Below are positions 8,981-17,758 of a DNA stretch of 64,000 nt, one piece after another (position 1 is the stretch's first letter; every line of letters begins with the position of its first letter). Origin of the DNA: Bacteroidales bacterium UBA6248 (lineage in GTDB: Bacteria > Bacteroidota > Bacteroidia > Bacteroidales > Lentimicrobiaceae); NCBI GenBank assembly GCA_002441345.1, contig DJVU01000055.1, positions 1-64,000 on the forward strand, in the 5' to 3' direction. The notes under the pieces are model-generated. The model made no database searches and was not told where the DNA came from. It worked only from the letters and a program-made list of their open reading frames with translations. The position numbers were made by a program, and so were the translations under genes.

Positions 8981-11251
8981 ATGGAAACCAAGTCACAAGC
9001 CGATCTTACACCTGATGAAGCGAAAGCTGCACAGGCGATGAATCCCGAAGCTTCGGAAAATTTAGAAGCAGAAACCAATTCAATCTCTTCAGAACCAGAA
9101 ATGGAATCAACACCTGAAATTACGGAGCCCGTAGCTGAAATTGCAGAACAAGCTGTAGAAGAACCCGATGTGGTTGTTGAACAAGACGCGGCAGAAGCTA
9201 CAATTGAAAAACCTGCTGCTGAAACCGTTGAAACGGAAACTGTAACAGAGGAGCCTCTGGAAATTCAGCCGGAAACTGCAGAAAATGAAGTCGTTGCTGA
9301 AACCGGCACAGAACCTGCAGCAGAAACCATTGCGGAACCGGTTACAGAACCAGTAGCTGAAACAAATGCGGAACCTGCTGCTGAAGAGAATGAACAACCG
9401 CATGCTGCTTCTTCGGAGAACATTCCTGAGCTTGAGATGCATGATGAAGAGAGTGAAGAAGACGAAACCGACGAAAGTGAAGAAGCCACCGGTACCGACA
9501 CAGGGCAGCCTGTGGAACTGGAAGGTCTGACTCGTGAAGAACTGGTTGCACGACTTGAAGAGCTTGTCCGTCAGGATGATATCAATAAGATCAAAAGTGA
9601 GGTTGCCCAGATTAAGGTGGTTTTCCTTAAGCTGAACAAGGAGTTTAAGCACGAAGCGTATCAGAAGCTTGTAGCCGGAGCCGAAGAATCGGAAGTTGAA
9701 GGGGAAGGCGAAGCCATCGAAGTTCCCGATGATGCTATCGAAGAACGCTTTAAAGCTGCATTCCAGATATACCGTCAATACAAGGCTAAATTCAATGAGG
9801 AGCAGGAGAAAGTTAAACTGCAGAACCTTGAAGCCAAAAACCATATTCTTGAGGAGCTCAAAGTGCTGATTAATTCAGAGGAGACTCTCAAGAAAACCTA
9901 CGATGAGTTTAAAGTGCTCCAGGAACGCTGGAAGTCGATCGGTATGGTACCGAAAACCGAGATCAATAACCTTTGGCAGAACTATCATTTCCTGGTTGAA
10001 AAATTCTTCGACAAAGTTAAAATCAACAAGGAACTCAAGGATCTTGACCTTAAAAAGAACCTGGAATCTAAGATTCAGCTGTGTGAAAAGGCTGAGGAGC
10101 TGGTGATAGAGACATCGATTATCAAATCCTTTAAACAGCTGCAGCAGTATCACGAGGAGTGGAAAGAGATAGGCCCGGTTCCCCAGGATAAAAAAGATGA
10201 GCTCTGGGAGCGATTCCGCAGTGCTACCGATAAGATCAACGAACGGCGGAGAGACTATTATAATCAGATGCAGGAGGGTTTAGAGCAGAATTACTCTGCC
10301 AAGCTTATCCTTTGTGAGAAAGCCGAACAATTGATTTCAACCGAGCCCGATACCATCAAAGGCTGGCAGGAAGCTACCAGTCAGGTTACCGAATTGCTGT
10401 CGGTATGGAAGACACTTGGCCCCGCTCCCAAAAAGCAAAACAATGAGATTTGGGCCAGGTTTAAAAACTCCCTCGACGCATTCTTTAATGCAAAAAAAGA
10501 ATTTTATGCAAAGCTGAAGGAACAGCAAATGCATAATTATAACCTGAAGCTCGACCTTTGCGTTCAGGCTGAGTCACTTCGTACAAGTACCGATTGGCGG
10601 AATACCACCCGCGAGCTTATTAATCTTCAAAATGAGTGGAAAAAAGTTGGACCGGTACCCCGCAAGCAAAGCGACCGTATCTGGAAGCGTTTCCGGGCTG
10701 CCTGCGATGAGTTTTTTGCATCCAAATCCGAATACTTCAAGAACGTTTCGGGTCATGAAGACGAAAATCTGAAGCTGAAGCTTGATCTGATTGAAAAAGT
10801 TAAAGCATTCGAAATCGGCGACGACCGCAACGAAGCTATTGAAACACTTAAGGACTTCCAGCGCCAGTGGATGGAGGTGGGGCACGTTCCCATTAAAGAG
10901 AAGGAAAAGATTCAGACAGAATTCCGCAACCTGATCAATAAACACTTCGAGAAGCTCAAAATGGAGTCGATGTCGATGGGAGCCCTTAACTACCGTAACC
11001 GTGTTGAACGAATGGCAAAAGATGCACCCGACGCCGGTAAAGTGATCAACAAGGAGCGCAACTATGTGCAGGGAAAAATCCAGCAATTACAGGAAGATAT
11101 TAAGCTCTGGGAGAACAACATTGGTTTTTTTGCAAACTCAAAAACGGCAAATCTCCTGAAGCAGGAGTTTGAGAAGAAAATAGAACAGGCCAAGGAGGAA
11201 CTCCAGATGCTTGAAACTAAACTGAAAATGCTTCGCGAAGCAAACCAGTAA
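8981..11251 (+). CDS. DUF349 repeat protein with acidic N-terminal region
   Basis: A 756-residue cytosolic protein. The first about 190 residues are low-complexity and rich in Glu, Ala, Pro, Val and Thr, probably disordered. The rest is helical and contains five DUF349 repeats, each recognisable by a W..(I/L/V)G.(V/A)P core: WKSIGMVP, WKEIGPVP, WKTLGPAP, WKKVGPVP and WMEVGHVP, spaced roughly 70-75 residues. The C-terminus is a coiled coil (about 680-756). DUF349 proteins are universal in Bacteroidota but their role is not established. The gene stands alone between a possible promoter and a strong terminator. Confidence 0.88.
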   Translation: METKSQADLTPDEAKAAQAMNPEASENLEAETNSISSEPEMESTPEITEPVAEIAEQAVEEPDVVVEQDAAEATIEKPAAETVETETVTEEPLEIQPETAENEVVAETGTEPAAETIAEPVTEPVAETNAEPAAEENEQPHAASSENIPELEMHDEESEEDETDESEEATGTDTGQPVELEGLTREELVARLEELVRQDDINKIKSEVAQIKVVFLKLNKEFKHEAYQKLVAGAEESEVEGEGEAIEVPDDAIEERFKAAFQIYRQYKAKFNEEQEKVKLQNLEAKNHILEELKVLINSEETLKKTYDEFKVLQERWKSIGMVPKTEINNLWQNYHFLVEKFFDKVKINKELKDLDLKKNLESKIQLCEKAEELVIETSIIKSFKQLQQYHEEWKEIGPVPQDKKDELWERFRSATDKINERRRDYYNQMQEGLEQNYSAKLILCEKAEQLISTEPDTIKGWQEATSQVTELLSVWKTLGPAPKKQNNEIWARFKNSLDAFFNAKKEFYAKLKEQQMHNYNLKLDLCVQAESLRTSTDWRNTTRELINLQNEWKKVGPVPRKQSDRIWKRFRAACDEFFASKSEYFKNVSGHEDENLKLKLDLIEKVKAFEIGDDRNEAIETLKDFQRQWMEVGHVPIKEKEKIQTEFRNLINKHFEKLKMESMSMGALNYRNRVERMAKDAPDAGKVINKERNYVQGKIQQLQEDIKLWENNIGFFANSKTANLLKQEFEKKIEQAKEELQMLETKLKMLREANQ

Positions 11252-11260
11252 AAGAAAACG

Positions 11261-11288
11261 CCGCCGGATCTTCCGGCGGTTTTTGTTT
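11261..11288 (+). terminator. Rho-independent terminator of the DUF349 gene
   Basis: CCGCCGGA (11261-11268) and TCCGGCGG (11272-11279) form a perfect 8-bp GC-rich stem with a TCT loop, followed by TTTTTGTTT. Confidence 0.88.
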
Positions 11289-11298
11289 CCTCCCTCCT

Positions 11299-11306
11299 TA
11301 TTTTTG
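11299..11306 (+). promoter_or_regulatory. -7 element of aroC
   Basis: TATTTTTG fits TAnnTTTG and lies 12 bases before the aroC start, implying a very short leader. TTTG at 11282-11285 is closer (13 bases) than the usual -33 spacing. Confidence 0.4.
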
Positions 11307-11318
11307 TAACTTAGCATC

Positions 11319-12407
11319 ATGGCTGGAAATATATTCGGACAACTGTTCAGGCTAACCTCTTTTGGTGAGTCGCATGGCCCTTACATAGGCGGGGTTCTCG
11401 ATGGTATGCCTTCGGGTATGGTTATTGACTATGATGCGGTACGGCAGGAGATGGAACGGCGCCGGCCCGGAATGTCTGAATTTCAGTCACCCCGGGCAGA
11501 AGCAGATATTCCCGAATTTATCAGCGGTGTGTTAAATGGTATGACTACCGGAGCTCCGATTGCTTTTCTGATCCCCAATACCGGTCAGCGACCGGCCGAT
11601 TACAAGCACCTTGAAGGGGTTTACAGGCCTTCTCACGCTGGTTTTGTGTGGGATGCAAAGTTCGGCTTTCACGATCACAGGGGAGGAGGCAGGTCTTCAG
11701 CCAGGGAAACTGCCGTTCGCGTGGCCGCCGGAGCTATTGCCCGCCAGCTTCTCAGCTTGTATGGAATAACCATCACAGGCTTTACCAGTCGTATAGGGTC
11801 GGTAAGTCTTCCCGCACTCCCCGTAAATCCCGATCCTGAAATAATATATAAATCCATACTGCGGTGCCCCGATCCGGAAACGGAAACCGAAATGAATGCC
11901 CTGCTTTCCCGTCTTCGGGAAGAAGGCGATTCAACCGGAGGCATTGTACATTGCCGTATTACCGGCGTTCCTGCAGGCATAGGCGAGCCGGTGTTCGACC
12001 GGCTGCAGGCCGATCTGGCAAAAGCTATGATGAGCATCAATGCAACAAAAGGATTTGAATATGGGGAAGGTTTTGCCGCTGCTTCCCGCAAAGGATCGGA
12101 ACACAACGACCCATATACCCGATCGGGAAGAAAATTGAAACCAGCTACCAATCACGCCGGCGGAATCCTGGGCGGAATCTCTACGGGCGAAGAAATCCGA
12201 TTCAATGTTGCATTTAAACCGGTTTCTTCCATCCAAAAAATGCAGGAAACCGCTGATAAATCAGGAGAACTGCAGAAGCTCGTCATCGGAGGACGGCACG
12301 ACGTTTGCATCGTCCCCAGAGCTGTGTCGGTGGTAGAAGCCATGGCAGCTCTGGTTATTGCCGATCATATGCTGCTGTCAGGGAAAATCCCCCGCAATAT
12401 TTTCTGA
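11319..12407 (+). CDS. aroC: Chorismate synthase
   Basis: Catalyses the last shikimate-pathway step: 5-enolpyruvylshikimate 3-phosphate to chorismate, with reduced FMN as cofactor, in the cytosol. The 362 residues are the usual length. Signature segments are GESHGPYIGGVLDGMPSG near the start, FHDHRGGGRSSARETAVRVA (about 111-130) and RSGRKLKPATNHAGGILGGI (about 268-287). The terminator just upstream and a -7 element within 20 bases of the start make it a separate transcription unit from the DUF349 gene. Nothing unusual. Confidence 0.97.
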   Translation: MAGNIFGQLFRLTSFGESHGPYIGGVLDGMPSGMVIDYDAVRQEMERRRPGMSEFQSPRAEADIPEFISGVLNGMTTGAPIAFLIPNTGQRPADYKHLEGVYRPSHAGFVWDAKFGFHDHRGGGRSSARETAVRVAAGAIARQLLSLYGITITGFTSRIGSVSLPALPVNPDPEIIYKSILRCPDPETETEMNALLSRLREEGDSTGGIVHCRITGVPAGIGEPVFDRLQADLAKAMMSINATKGFEYGEGFAAASRKGSEHNDPYTRSGRKLKPATNHAGGILGGISTGEEIRFNVAFKPVSSIQKMQETADKSGELQKLVIGGRHDVCIVPRAVSVVEAMAALVIADHMLLSGKIPRNIF

Positions 12408-12467
12408 AAACAAAAGTTTTTATTTTGTATTCCATTCATTAGAACCGCAATAAAGTAAGATTTCATT

Positions 12468-15308
12468 ATGAAAAAAGCGCTGAAAATAATCCTGGTTCTG
12501 CTGTTGGTGATTTTAACGGCACTGATTGTACTTCCTTTTGCATTTAAAGGTAAGATTGTGGAAGCTGTAAAAAATGAAGCGGGTAAATCCTTGAATGCCC
12601 GGCTTGATTTTCAGGATGTGAGTCTGTCGCTTCTGCGCAATTTCCCGAATCTTTCGGTGGGTATCACTGAATTTTCAATTACCGGAATTGAAGCGTTCGG
12701 CAACGATACCCTGGCATATATTCCGGCTCTTAGGGTGGTGGTAAACCTGAAAAGTGTGTTTAAGGGCGATACCTATGAAATTCGTTCTGTTCGATTGAAT
12801 GAACCGGCATTTCTTCTTAAAGTGCTTGCAGATGGAAGTGAAAACTGGGACATTGTTAAGCCCTCAGCCGATACAACCGGAACGGAGACGGCGCCATCGC
12901 AATTCCGGGCCGATCTGCAGAAATTAATAATCCGGAATGGCACGCTTACATACGACGATGCTACCCTGCCAATGTGGCTCCGATTTGCCAGAGTGGATAT
13001 GGATGTGAGCGGAGATCTTACTGCCGATTATACGGAGCTGCAAACACAGGCTGAGTCCGGATCCGTTACTGCGGATTACGATGGTATTCGTTATCTGAGC
13101 AATGCAAAGGCTACCCTGGTTTCAACCATTGGAGCTGACCTCAGCGAATGGAAGTTTACTTTTCCCGATGCGAAACTAACGGTGAATGAACTTGAGGCAC
13201 TGGCTTCCGGTTATTTTTCTATGCCGGATGAGGGCTACGATATGGATATACATTTCGAGACACTCAAAAATGACTTCAGGAGTTTCCTTTCCCTGATTCC
13301 GGCTGTTTATGCAAGGGATTTCGACAAATTGCAGGCTGAGGGAAGTATGGCATTTACCGGTTATGTCAAAGGGTTATACAGCGAAGTGTCCTTTCCGGCG
13401 TTCGGTGTAGACCTGGGACTTGAAAATGCCGGCTTCCGTTATCCCGAACTGCCTCAGGCAGTGGAGAATGTTATGGTGAAGGCCGTTATCGACAATAAAA
13501 CAGGCGATATGGATGCTACAGTGATTGACATTCGCAAATTCCATCTGGAAATGGCCGGGAATCCCATCGATATTAAACTTTTTGCAAGCACGCCGGTCAG
13601 CGATCCGTACGTGGATGCATCTGCAAAAGGCATTCTGAATCTTTCCGACATAGGGAAATTTTATCCCCTCGATGAAAATACTTCGATGAGCGGAACCCTG
13701 GATGCCGACTTAACGGCCAAAGGCAGGTTGTCGGTACTTGAAGCCGGGAAGTATGAACAGTTTGAGGCTGGTGGCCGCTTCATTGTTTCGGGCGTGGATA
13801 TGAAGAATCCGTCGTTTCCCGATGGCCTGAAGGTGCACGAGGCCCGCTTCGATTTAAACCCGTCGGTGGCAAGGATGCCTGTGATGAAAGCTGAAATCGG
13901 CCGGAATGATTTTGATGCCAGCGGGAAAATCGAGAATATGCTCGCGTACTTTTTTGGAAAAGGCGATCTGAAAGGAGAGTTAAACCTGAAATCTTCGTAT
14001 CTTAATCTGAACGACTTTCTGTCGGCTGAGTCCAATCCGGAAACCAGGCCGGCCGATACCGTTCCACTGGAAGTTATTCCCATACCAAAAGGCATTGATT
14101 TCACGGCTTCTGCTTCGCTCGGCCACGTGATCTACGATAACATGGATTTGCATAATGTGAACGGCAAACTCAGGGTGAAAGACCAGCTGCTGTCACTCGA
14201 TAACATTCTTTTTAATACCCTCGAAGGGTCGGTTGGTATTAATGGGTTCTATTCTACGGTTCAGCCGGAAAAGCCGGTTGTTGATTTCCGGCTTGATATT
14301 AAAAATGTGGATGTACGTCAGGCTTTTAATACGTTTAATACAATGGAGATTCTGGCTCCAATTGCCGGTCTGGCTGAGGGTAAAATCAGTACAATTTTAA
14401 ACCTTAAAACGGATCTGAACGGCAACATGATGCCGGTTTATTCATCCATTAATGGCAGCGGACGCATGCTTTCAGATGCACTTACCATCAGCAATGTAAA
14501 CAGCTTTAATAAATTAGCCGACGCATTAAAAATTGAACGTTTCAGGCAATGGGTAATAGAAAAGATCAATCTTTCTTTTGAACTTGTGGATGGAAAAGTT
14601 TTTGTTAAACCTTTCGAAACCCGGCTTGGCAATACCTTAGCTGAAATTTCCGGCTGGAATTCATTTGACCAGACCATGGAATATGTTATGCAGCTGAACA
14701 TTCCCCGCAGTGAGTTTGGCGGTGCCGCCAACAATGTTCTCAATAATCTTGTTAACGAGGCAAATAAGAAGGGGGCAAATTTTTCAGTCGGAGATATGAT
14801 TCCTGTGGCAGTTCTGATAAAAGGAACCGTTACAAATCCGGTAATCACCACCAGCCTGCGGAGCGCTGCCGGCAATGTGCTTGATGACATGAAGCAGCAG
14901 ATCAATGAAACGATTCAGCAGAAAAAGGACGAGGCCGTTACTAAAGTAAGGGAAGAAGCCCTGAAATATCTTGAAGAAGCGAATGCACGTGCCGCCAGAC
15001 TGCTTTCCGACGCACAGAAACAAGCCGATGAGGTGGTAAGGCTGGCCACAGAAGCAGCTTCCAGGCTCAGAACTGAGGCCGATAAGCAGGCAGAAAACCT
15101 TATTGCCGAAGGAAAGAAAAAAGGTCCCGTTGCTGAACTTGCTGCCAGAAAAGCTGCAGAGAAAGTCAGGCAGGAAGCAGCTGAGAGAGCCGACAGAATT
15201 GTGGCGGAAGCCAATACGCAATCAGCCGCTATAATGACTAAAGCCAGCCAGGAATCCGATCGTATTATTCAGGACGCCAGAATAAAGGCTGAGGGCGGAC
15301 AAAACTGA
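12468..15308 (+). CDS. AsmA-like protein with long C-terminal coiled coil
   Basis: A 946-residue protein with one N-terminal membrane anchor (about 5-25, KIILVLLLVILTALIVLPFA) and a large periplasmic AsmA-type domain (LRNFPNLSVGITEFSITGIE near 50-70). AsmA-family proteins are bridge-like proteins linked to lipid transport to the outer membrane. The last about 140 residues (from about 805) are an Ala/Glu/Arg-rich coiled coil of repeated EAxxxAxRL-type heptads resembling a stalk such as ATP synthase subunit b; this extension is beyond the core family. The gene ends at a bidirectional terminator. Confidence 0.85.
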   Translation: MKKALKIILVLLLVILTALIVLPFAFKGKIVEAVKNEAGKSLNARLDFQDVSLSLLRNFPNLSVGITEFSITGIEAFGNDTLAYIPALRVVVNLKSVFKGDTYEIRSVRLNEPAFLLKVLADGSENWDIVKPSADTTGTETAPSQFRADLQKLIIRNGTLTYDDATLPMWLRFARVDMDVSGDLTADYTELQTQAESGSVTADYDGIRYLSNAKATLVSTIGADLSEWKFTFPDAKLTVNELEALASGYFSMPDEGYDMDIHFETLKNDFRSFLSLIPAVYARDFDKLQAEGSMAFTGYVKGLYSEVSFPAFGVDLGLENAGFRYPELPQAVENVMVKAVIDNKTGDMDATVIDIRKFHLEMAGNPIDIKLFASTPVSDPYVDASAKGILNLSDIGKFYPLDENTSMSGTLDADLTAKGRLSVLEAGKYEQFEAGGRFIVSGVDMKNPSFPDGLKVHEARFDLNPSVARMPVMKAEIGRNDFDASGKIENMLAYFFGKGDLKGELNLKSSYLNLNDFLSAESNPETRPADTVPLEVIPIPKGIDFTASASLGHVIYDNMDLHNVNGKLRVKDQLLSLDNILFNTLEGSVGINGFYSTVQPEKPVVDFRLDIKNVDVRQAFNTFNTMEILAPIAGLAEGKISTILNLKTDLNGNMMPVYSSINGSGRMLSDALTISNVNSFNKLADALKIERFRQWVIEKINLSFELVDGKVFVKPFETRLGNTLAEISGWNSFDQTMEYVMQLNIPRSEFGGAANNVLNNLVNEANKKGANFSVGDMIPVAVLIKGTVTNPVITTSLRSAAGNVLDDMKQQINETIQQKKDEAVTKVREEALKYLEEANARAARLLSDAQKQADEVVRLATEAASRLRTEADKQAENLIAEGKKKGPVAELAARKAAEKVRQEAAERADRIVAEANTQSAAIMTKASQESDRIIQDARIKAEGGQN

Positions 15309-15323
15309 TTTAATGTTTGCCAT

Positions 15324-15360
15324 AAAAATGCCCCGGGAAGTTCTTCACGGGGCATTTTTT
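15324..15360. terminator. Bidirectional intrinsic terminator between convergent genes
   Basis: AAAAATGCCCCG (15324-15335) pairs perfectly with CGGGGCATTTTT (15348-15359). The A-run and T-run supply a U-tract for transcripts from both strands, ending the AsmA gene (plus) and the groES gene (minus). Confidence 0.88.
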
Positions 15361-15387
15361 AATCGGGATATGCGACGGACTGCGTGT

Positions 15388-15675
15388 TTAGATGCTCTCC
15401 GTTTCTACAATCTTTGCGAGAAGGTCACTATATGGCAATATCAGGTATTTCTTCCCTTCGAAATCTATTTCAGTTCCGGCAAACTTCCTGAAAAGAACGG
15501 TGTCGCCAGCCGAAATTTCACTGTTTTCGATATTGCCTGCGGCGATAACTTTTGCCATCTGAGGCTTTTCTTTTGCCGTATCGGGAATAATGATACCTCC
15601 TGCTGTACGCTGTTCTCCGCCAGGCTGGCTCAGATCGAGCAGAACATTCTGATTTAAGGGCTGTAATTCTCTCAT
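15388..15675 (-). CDS. groES: Co-chaperonin GroES, not next to groEL
   Basis: A 95-residue protein of normal GroES length with the mobile loop (EQRTAGGIIIPDTAKEKPQ, about 21-39) and the conserved GDTVLFRKFAGTEI. GroES caps the GroEL chamber. Unlike the usual groES-groEL operon, the gene here is followed by a terminator, and no groEL lies within the window; upstream, 82 bases away, is the thioredoxin-like/glutaredoxin fusion gene on the same strand, probably in the same transcript. It may be an extra copy, or the organism's groEL may be elsewhere. No CIRCE heat-shock operator was found. Confidence 0.9.
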   Translation of the reverse strand: MRELQPLNQNVLLDLSQPGGEQRTAGGIIIPDTAKEKPQMAKVIAAGNIENSEISAGDTVLFRKFAGTEIDFEGKKYLILPYSDLLAKIVETESI

Positions 15676-15757
15676 TTTAAGTCGATTTATCTGGTTGTTA
15701 TTGTTTTATGAAGTTCCGGAGTGATTGCCGGATAAAAATCCTGAACCGATTCCGGAT

Positions 15758-16342
15758 TTACCCGTTGAGGTTCAGCAAGCGGTTGATTTTAGCTTTGTCG
15801 AATCCAACCACCATTTCACCGTTGATTTCAGCCTGTGGCACTCCGGTATGACCGGTGCGGCTGACTAAATCCTTTGCTGCAGACTGGTCTGCCGAAACGT
15901 CGATGTCGGTAAACGGAATTTTATGCTGTCGCAGATAGTTCTTCATGGTTGTGCACCAGGGGCATGTGGGCGTGCTGTAAACTGTGACGGAGGAACCGCC
16001 TGTTGTTTCGGATGCCGCTGCCTGATAAAGCTGGTTTTCAATCAGATTCCTATAGTAATCGGCTGTCTGGCAGCCCTTGATGATGTTTTTAAGGTTTTCT
16101 TTTTCGAAAATTAGCAGCGATGGCACCGTGTCTATGCCGAAAACAGGATGTATATCCCTGACGGTTGTAACATCTGCCTTTAGTATTTGAGCCTCATCGA
16201 GTTGCGATGCCGTTTCCTCAAGATAGCCTTCAGCACAGCCCGAAGCGGTAGAATTGCTCTTGAATAACAGGAGAAATGTTCGGTCGCTTTTACTCAGGTC
16301 TGCCCTGAGCTCAGTAATGGAGTTTATAGATTTGATGTTCAT
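15758..16342 (-). CDS. Thioredoxin-like/glutaredoxin fusion protein
   Basis: A 194-residue cytosolic protein with two redox folds. Residues 1-105 look like a thioredoxin fold (FLLLFKS..., ADVTTVRDIHPVFGIDTVPS with the cis-proline loop) but lack CxxC, keeping only Cys36 in SGCAEGY. Residues 118-194 are a glutaredoxin/NrdH-like domain with CPWC (Cys127, Cys130), the cis-proline TGVPQ and GFDKAKI. It may serve a reductase or a peroxide response; the true partner is unknown. It is upstream of groES on the same strand. The start ATG at 16342 is the only sensible one. Confidence 0.82.
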   Translation of the reverse strand: MNIKSINSITELRADLSKSDRTFLLLFKSNSTASGCAEGYLEETASQLDEAQILKADVTTVRDIHPVFGIDTVPSLLIFEKENLKNIIKGCQTADYYRNLIENQLYQAAASETTGGSSVTVYSTPTCPWCTTMKNYLRQHKIPFTDIDVSADQSAAKDLVSRTGHTGVPQAEINGEMVVGFDKAKINRLLNLNG

Positions 16343-16391
16343 TGTTTTTTTTCGGCTGAGTTTTCAATTTCTGTGCCAGGCCGCGCAGTGA

Positions 16392-16489
16392 TGACATTTC
16401 GTTCGTAAAGATTGGTGATAGCTAAACGATTTACCGATTGGAGTGCTATTCCCGTATGTGACACGGCAGGGGAGTATGACGAAATGTCA
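16392..16489. repeat. 11-bp inverted repeat upstream of the thioredoxin-like/groES unit
   Basis: TGACATTTCGT (16392-16402) and ACGAAATGTCA (16479-16489) are perfect inverted copies 76 bases apart. The pair lies 50-147 bases upstream of the minus-strand gene starting at 16342. It could fold a leader RNA or mark two binding sites. Confidence 0.4.
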
Positions 16490-16543
16490 GGATAATGCCA
16501 TTCTTTAACAAATAAACCGATGGGAACGGATAAAATACCGAAT

Positions 16544-17680
16544 CTATTCGGAATATTCCGTGATGTTTACATTTTCACTTTCCAGAAGCTCACGTGCATC
16601 ACCGGCAAAAAGCCTGAGCTTTTCAAGCACGGCAGGTTCCAGGATGGAATCGTTTCCGAATTGTGTTACCGGCAGGATATAGTATTGTTTTTTGTTTTCT
16701 TCAACCGGGGTGTGTACCCATGTAAGGTGATACGCGGGATTTTCGACTGTTTTTTTGTTCCATGTTTTTGAAAGGGTAAAACTGATCATGGCTCCTCCGT
16801 CACGGTAACGGTCACGCTGATTCGAAACGTAGTTTCCGAGTGAGTAGGCAAGCAGAAATCCGCTGCTGTTTTCAGCTTCCGGTGCATAGTACTCCATTCG
16901 CTGAATTACATGGGGGTGAGATCCAATAACAACGTCGGCCCCGTGCCGGCGGCAAAGTGCTGCAAGTTTTTCCTGATTTGGGTCGGGTGTTCTCTGATAT
17001 TCGCTGCCCCAGTGAAAAAATACAATGACAAAGTCCGTTTCATGATTTTTGATGGCCGATAAATCCCGAACTATTGCATTGGTATCGATCATGTTAACGA
17101 TAGCCGGATAGGAAAAGGGAATTCCATTTGTACCATACGTGTAATTAAAGAGTGCAATACGGATATCGTTTTTTGTAATGCGAAGGGGATTCCGCATCCG
17201 GAAGTCTGAACTGTCGGAAAAAGTGCCTGTACGCATAATTCCCAGACTGTCGAGCACCCGTGTGGTTCGGATAACTCCCTTGTCACCCCTGTCGCACGAA
17301 TGGTTATTGGCCGTTGCCAGAATATCAAAACCTGCATCCCTGGCTGCTGCTGCGAGTGCGTCGGGCGCACTAAACTGAGGGTAGCCTGTATAGGGAGCTC
17401 CCGCCAGAGTAACCTCCAGATTAGCAACGGCAATATCAAATTTCTCAATTACAGGTTTGATATAGCTGAAGCAAGGGTAATAATTATACGATGAATCTGC
17501 CGGATTCCAGGCTGCTGTAATCTGAGGACTATGCTGCATGATGTCGCCGGCGAAAAGAACGGTTACCGATGTTGAATCCGGAGCCATCACCGGCTCGGGC
17601 AACGGTACTTCATCCGTTTTTGAAGTCAGCAGAACCGATAGTGTAAGCAGAAGGTATTTGATGTATTCGGATACAATCAT
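16544..17680 (-). CDS. CapA-family metallophosphatase-like protein
   Basis: A 378-residue protein of the CapA/PGA-cap family, named for poly-gamma-glutamate synthesis proteins but with a calcineurin-like metallophosphatase fold. Motifs are GDIMQH (45-50), NLE (87-89), NNHSCDRG (125-132) and GSHPH near 255. The N-terminus (about 5-20) is hydrophobic and probably a signal or anchor, so the domain should be outside the cytoplasm. There are no other capsule genes nearby, so a role in poly-gamma-glutamate is not supported by context. It has its own candidate promoter, between it and the LpxR-like gene. Confidence 0.85.
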   Translation of the reverse strand: MIVSEYIKYLLLTLSVLLTSKTDEVPLPEPVMAPDSTSVTVLFAGDIMQHSPQITAAWNPADSSYNYYPCFSYIKPVIEKFDIAVANLEVTLAGAPYTGYPQFSAPDALAAAARDAGFDILATANNHSCDRGDKGVIRTTRVLDSLGIMRTGTFSDSSDFRMRNPLRITKNDIRIALFNYTYGTNGIPFSYPAIVNMIDTNAIVRDLSAIKNHETDFVIVFFHWGSEYQRTPDPNQEKLAALCRRHGADVVIGSHPHVIQRMEYYAPEAENSSGFLLAYSLGNYVSNQRDRYRDGGAMISFTLSKTWNKKTVENPAYHLTWVHTPVEENKKQYYILPVTQFGNDSILEPAVLEKLRLFAGDARELLESENVNITEYSE

Positions 17681-17730
17681 AATACGGCAAATTTAAAGAA
17701 GCATTTTATTTTGCACATTTTTACAGATTG

Positions 17731-17738
17731 CAAAATTA
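17731..17738 (-). promoter_or_regulatory. -7 element of the CapA-like gene
   Basis: On the minus strand this reads TAATTTTG, matching TAnnTTTG, about 50 bases before the start at 17680. A second match (TAAATTTG, 17688-17695) lies too close to the start codon unless the message is nearly leaderless. Confidence 0.4.
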
Positions 17739-17758
17739 TTGTAAACCGGAACTTGATG

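Noticed and set aside
16430..16450. CIRCE-like heat-shock operator (GAGTGCTA) upstream of groES
   Set aside because: Only one half-site is present; the inverted partner TTAGCACTC is missing.
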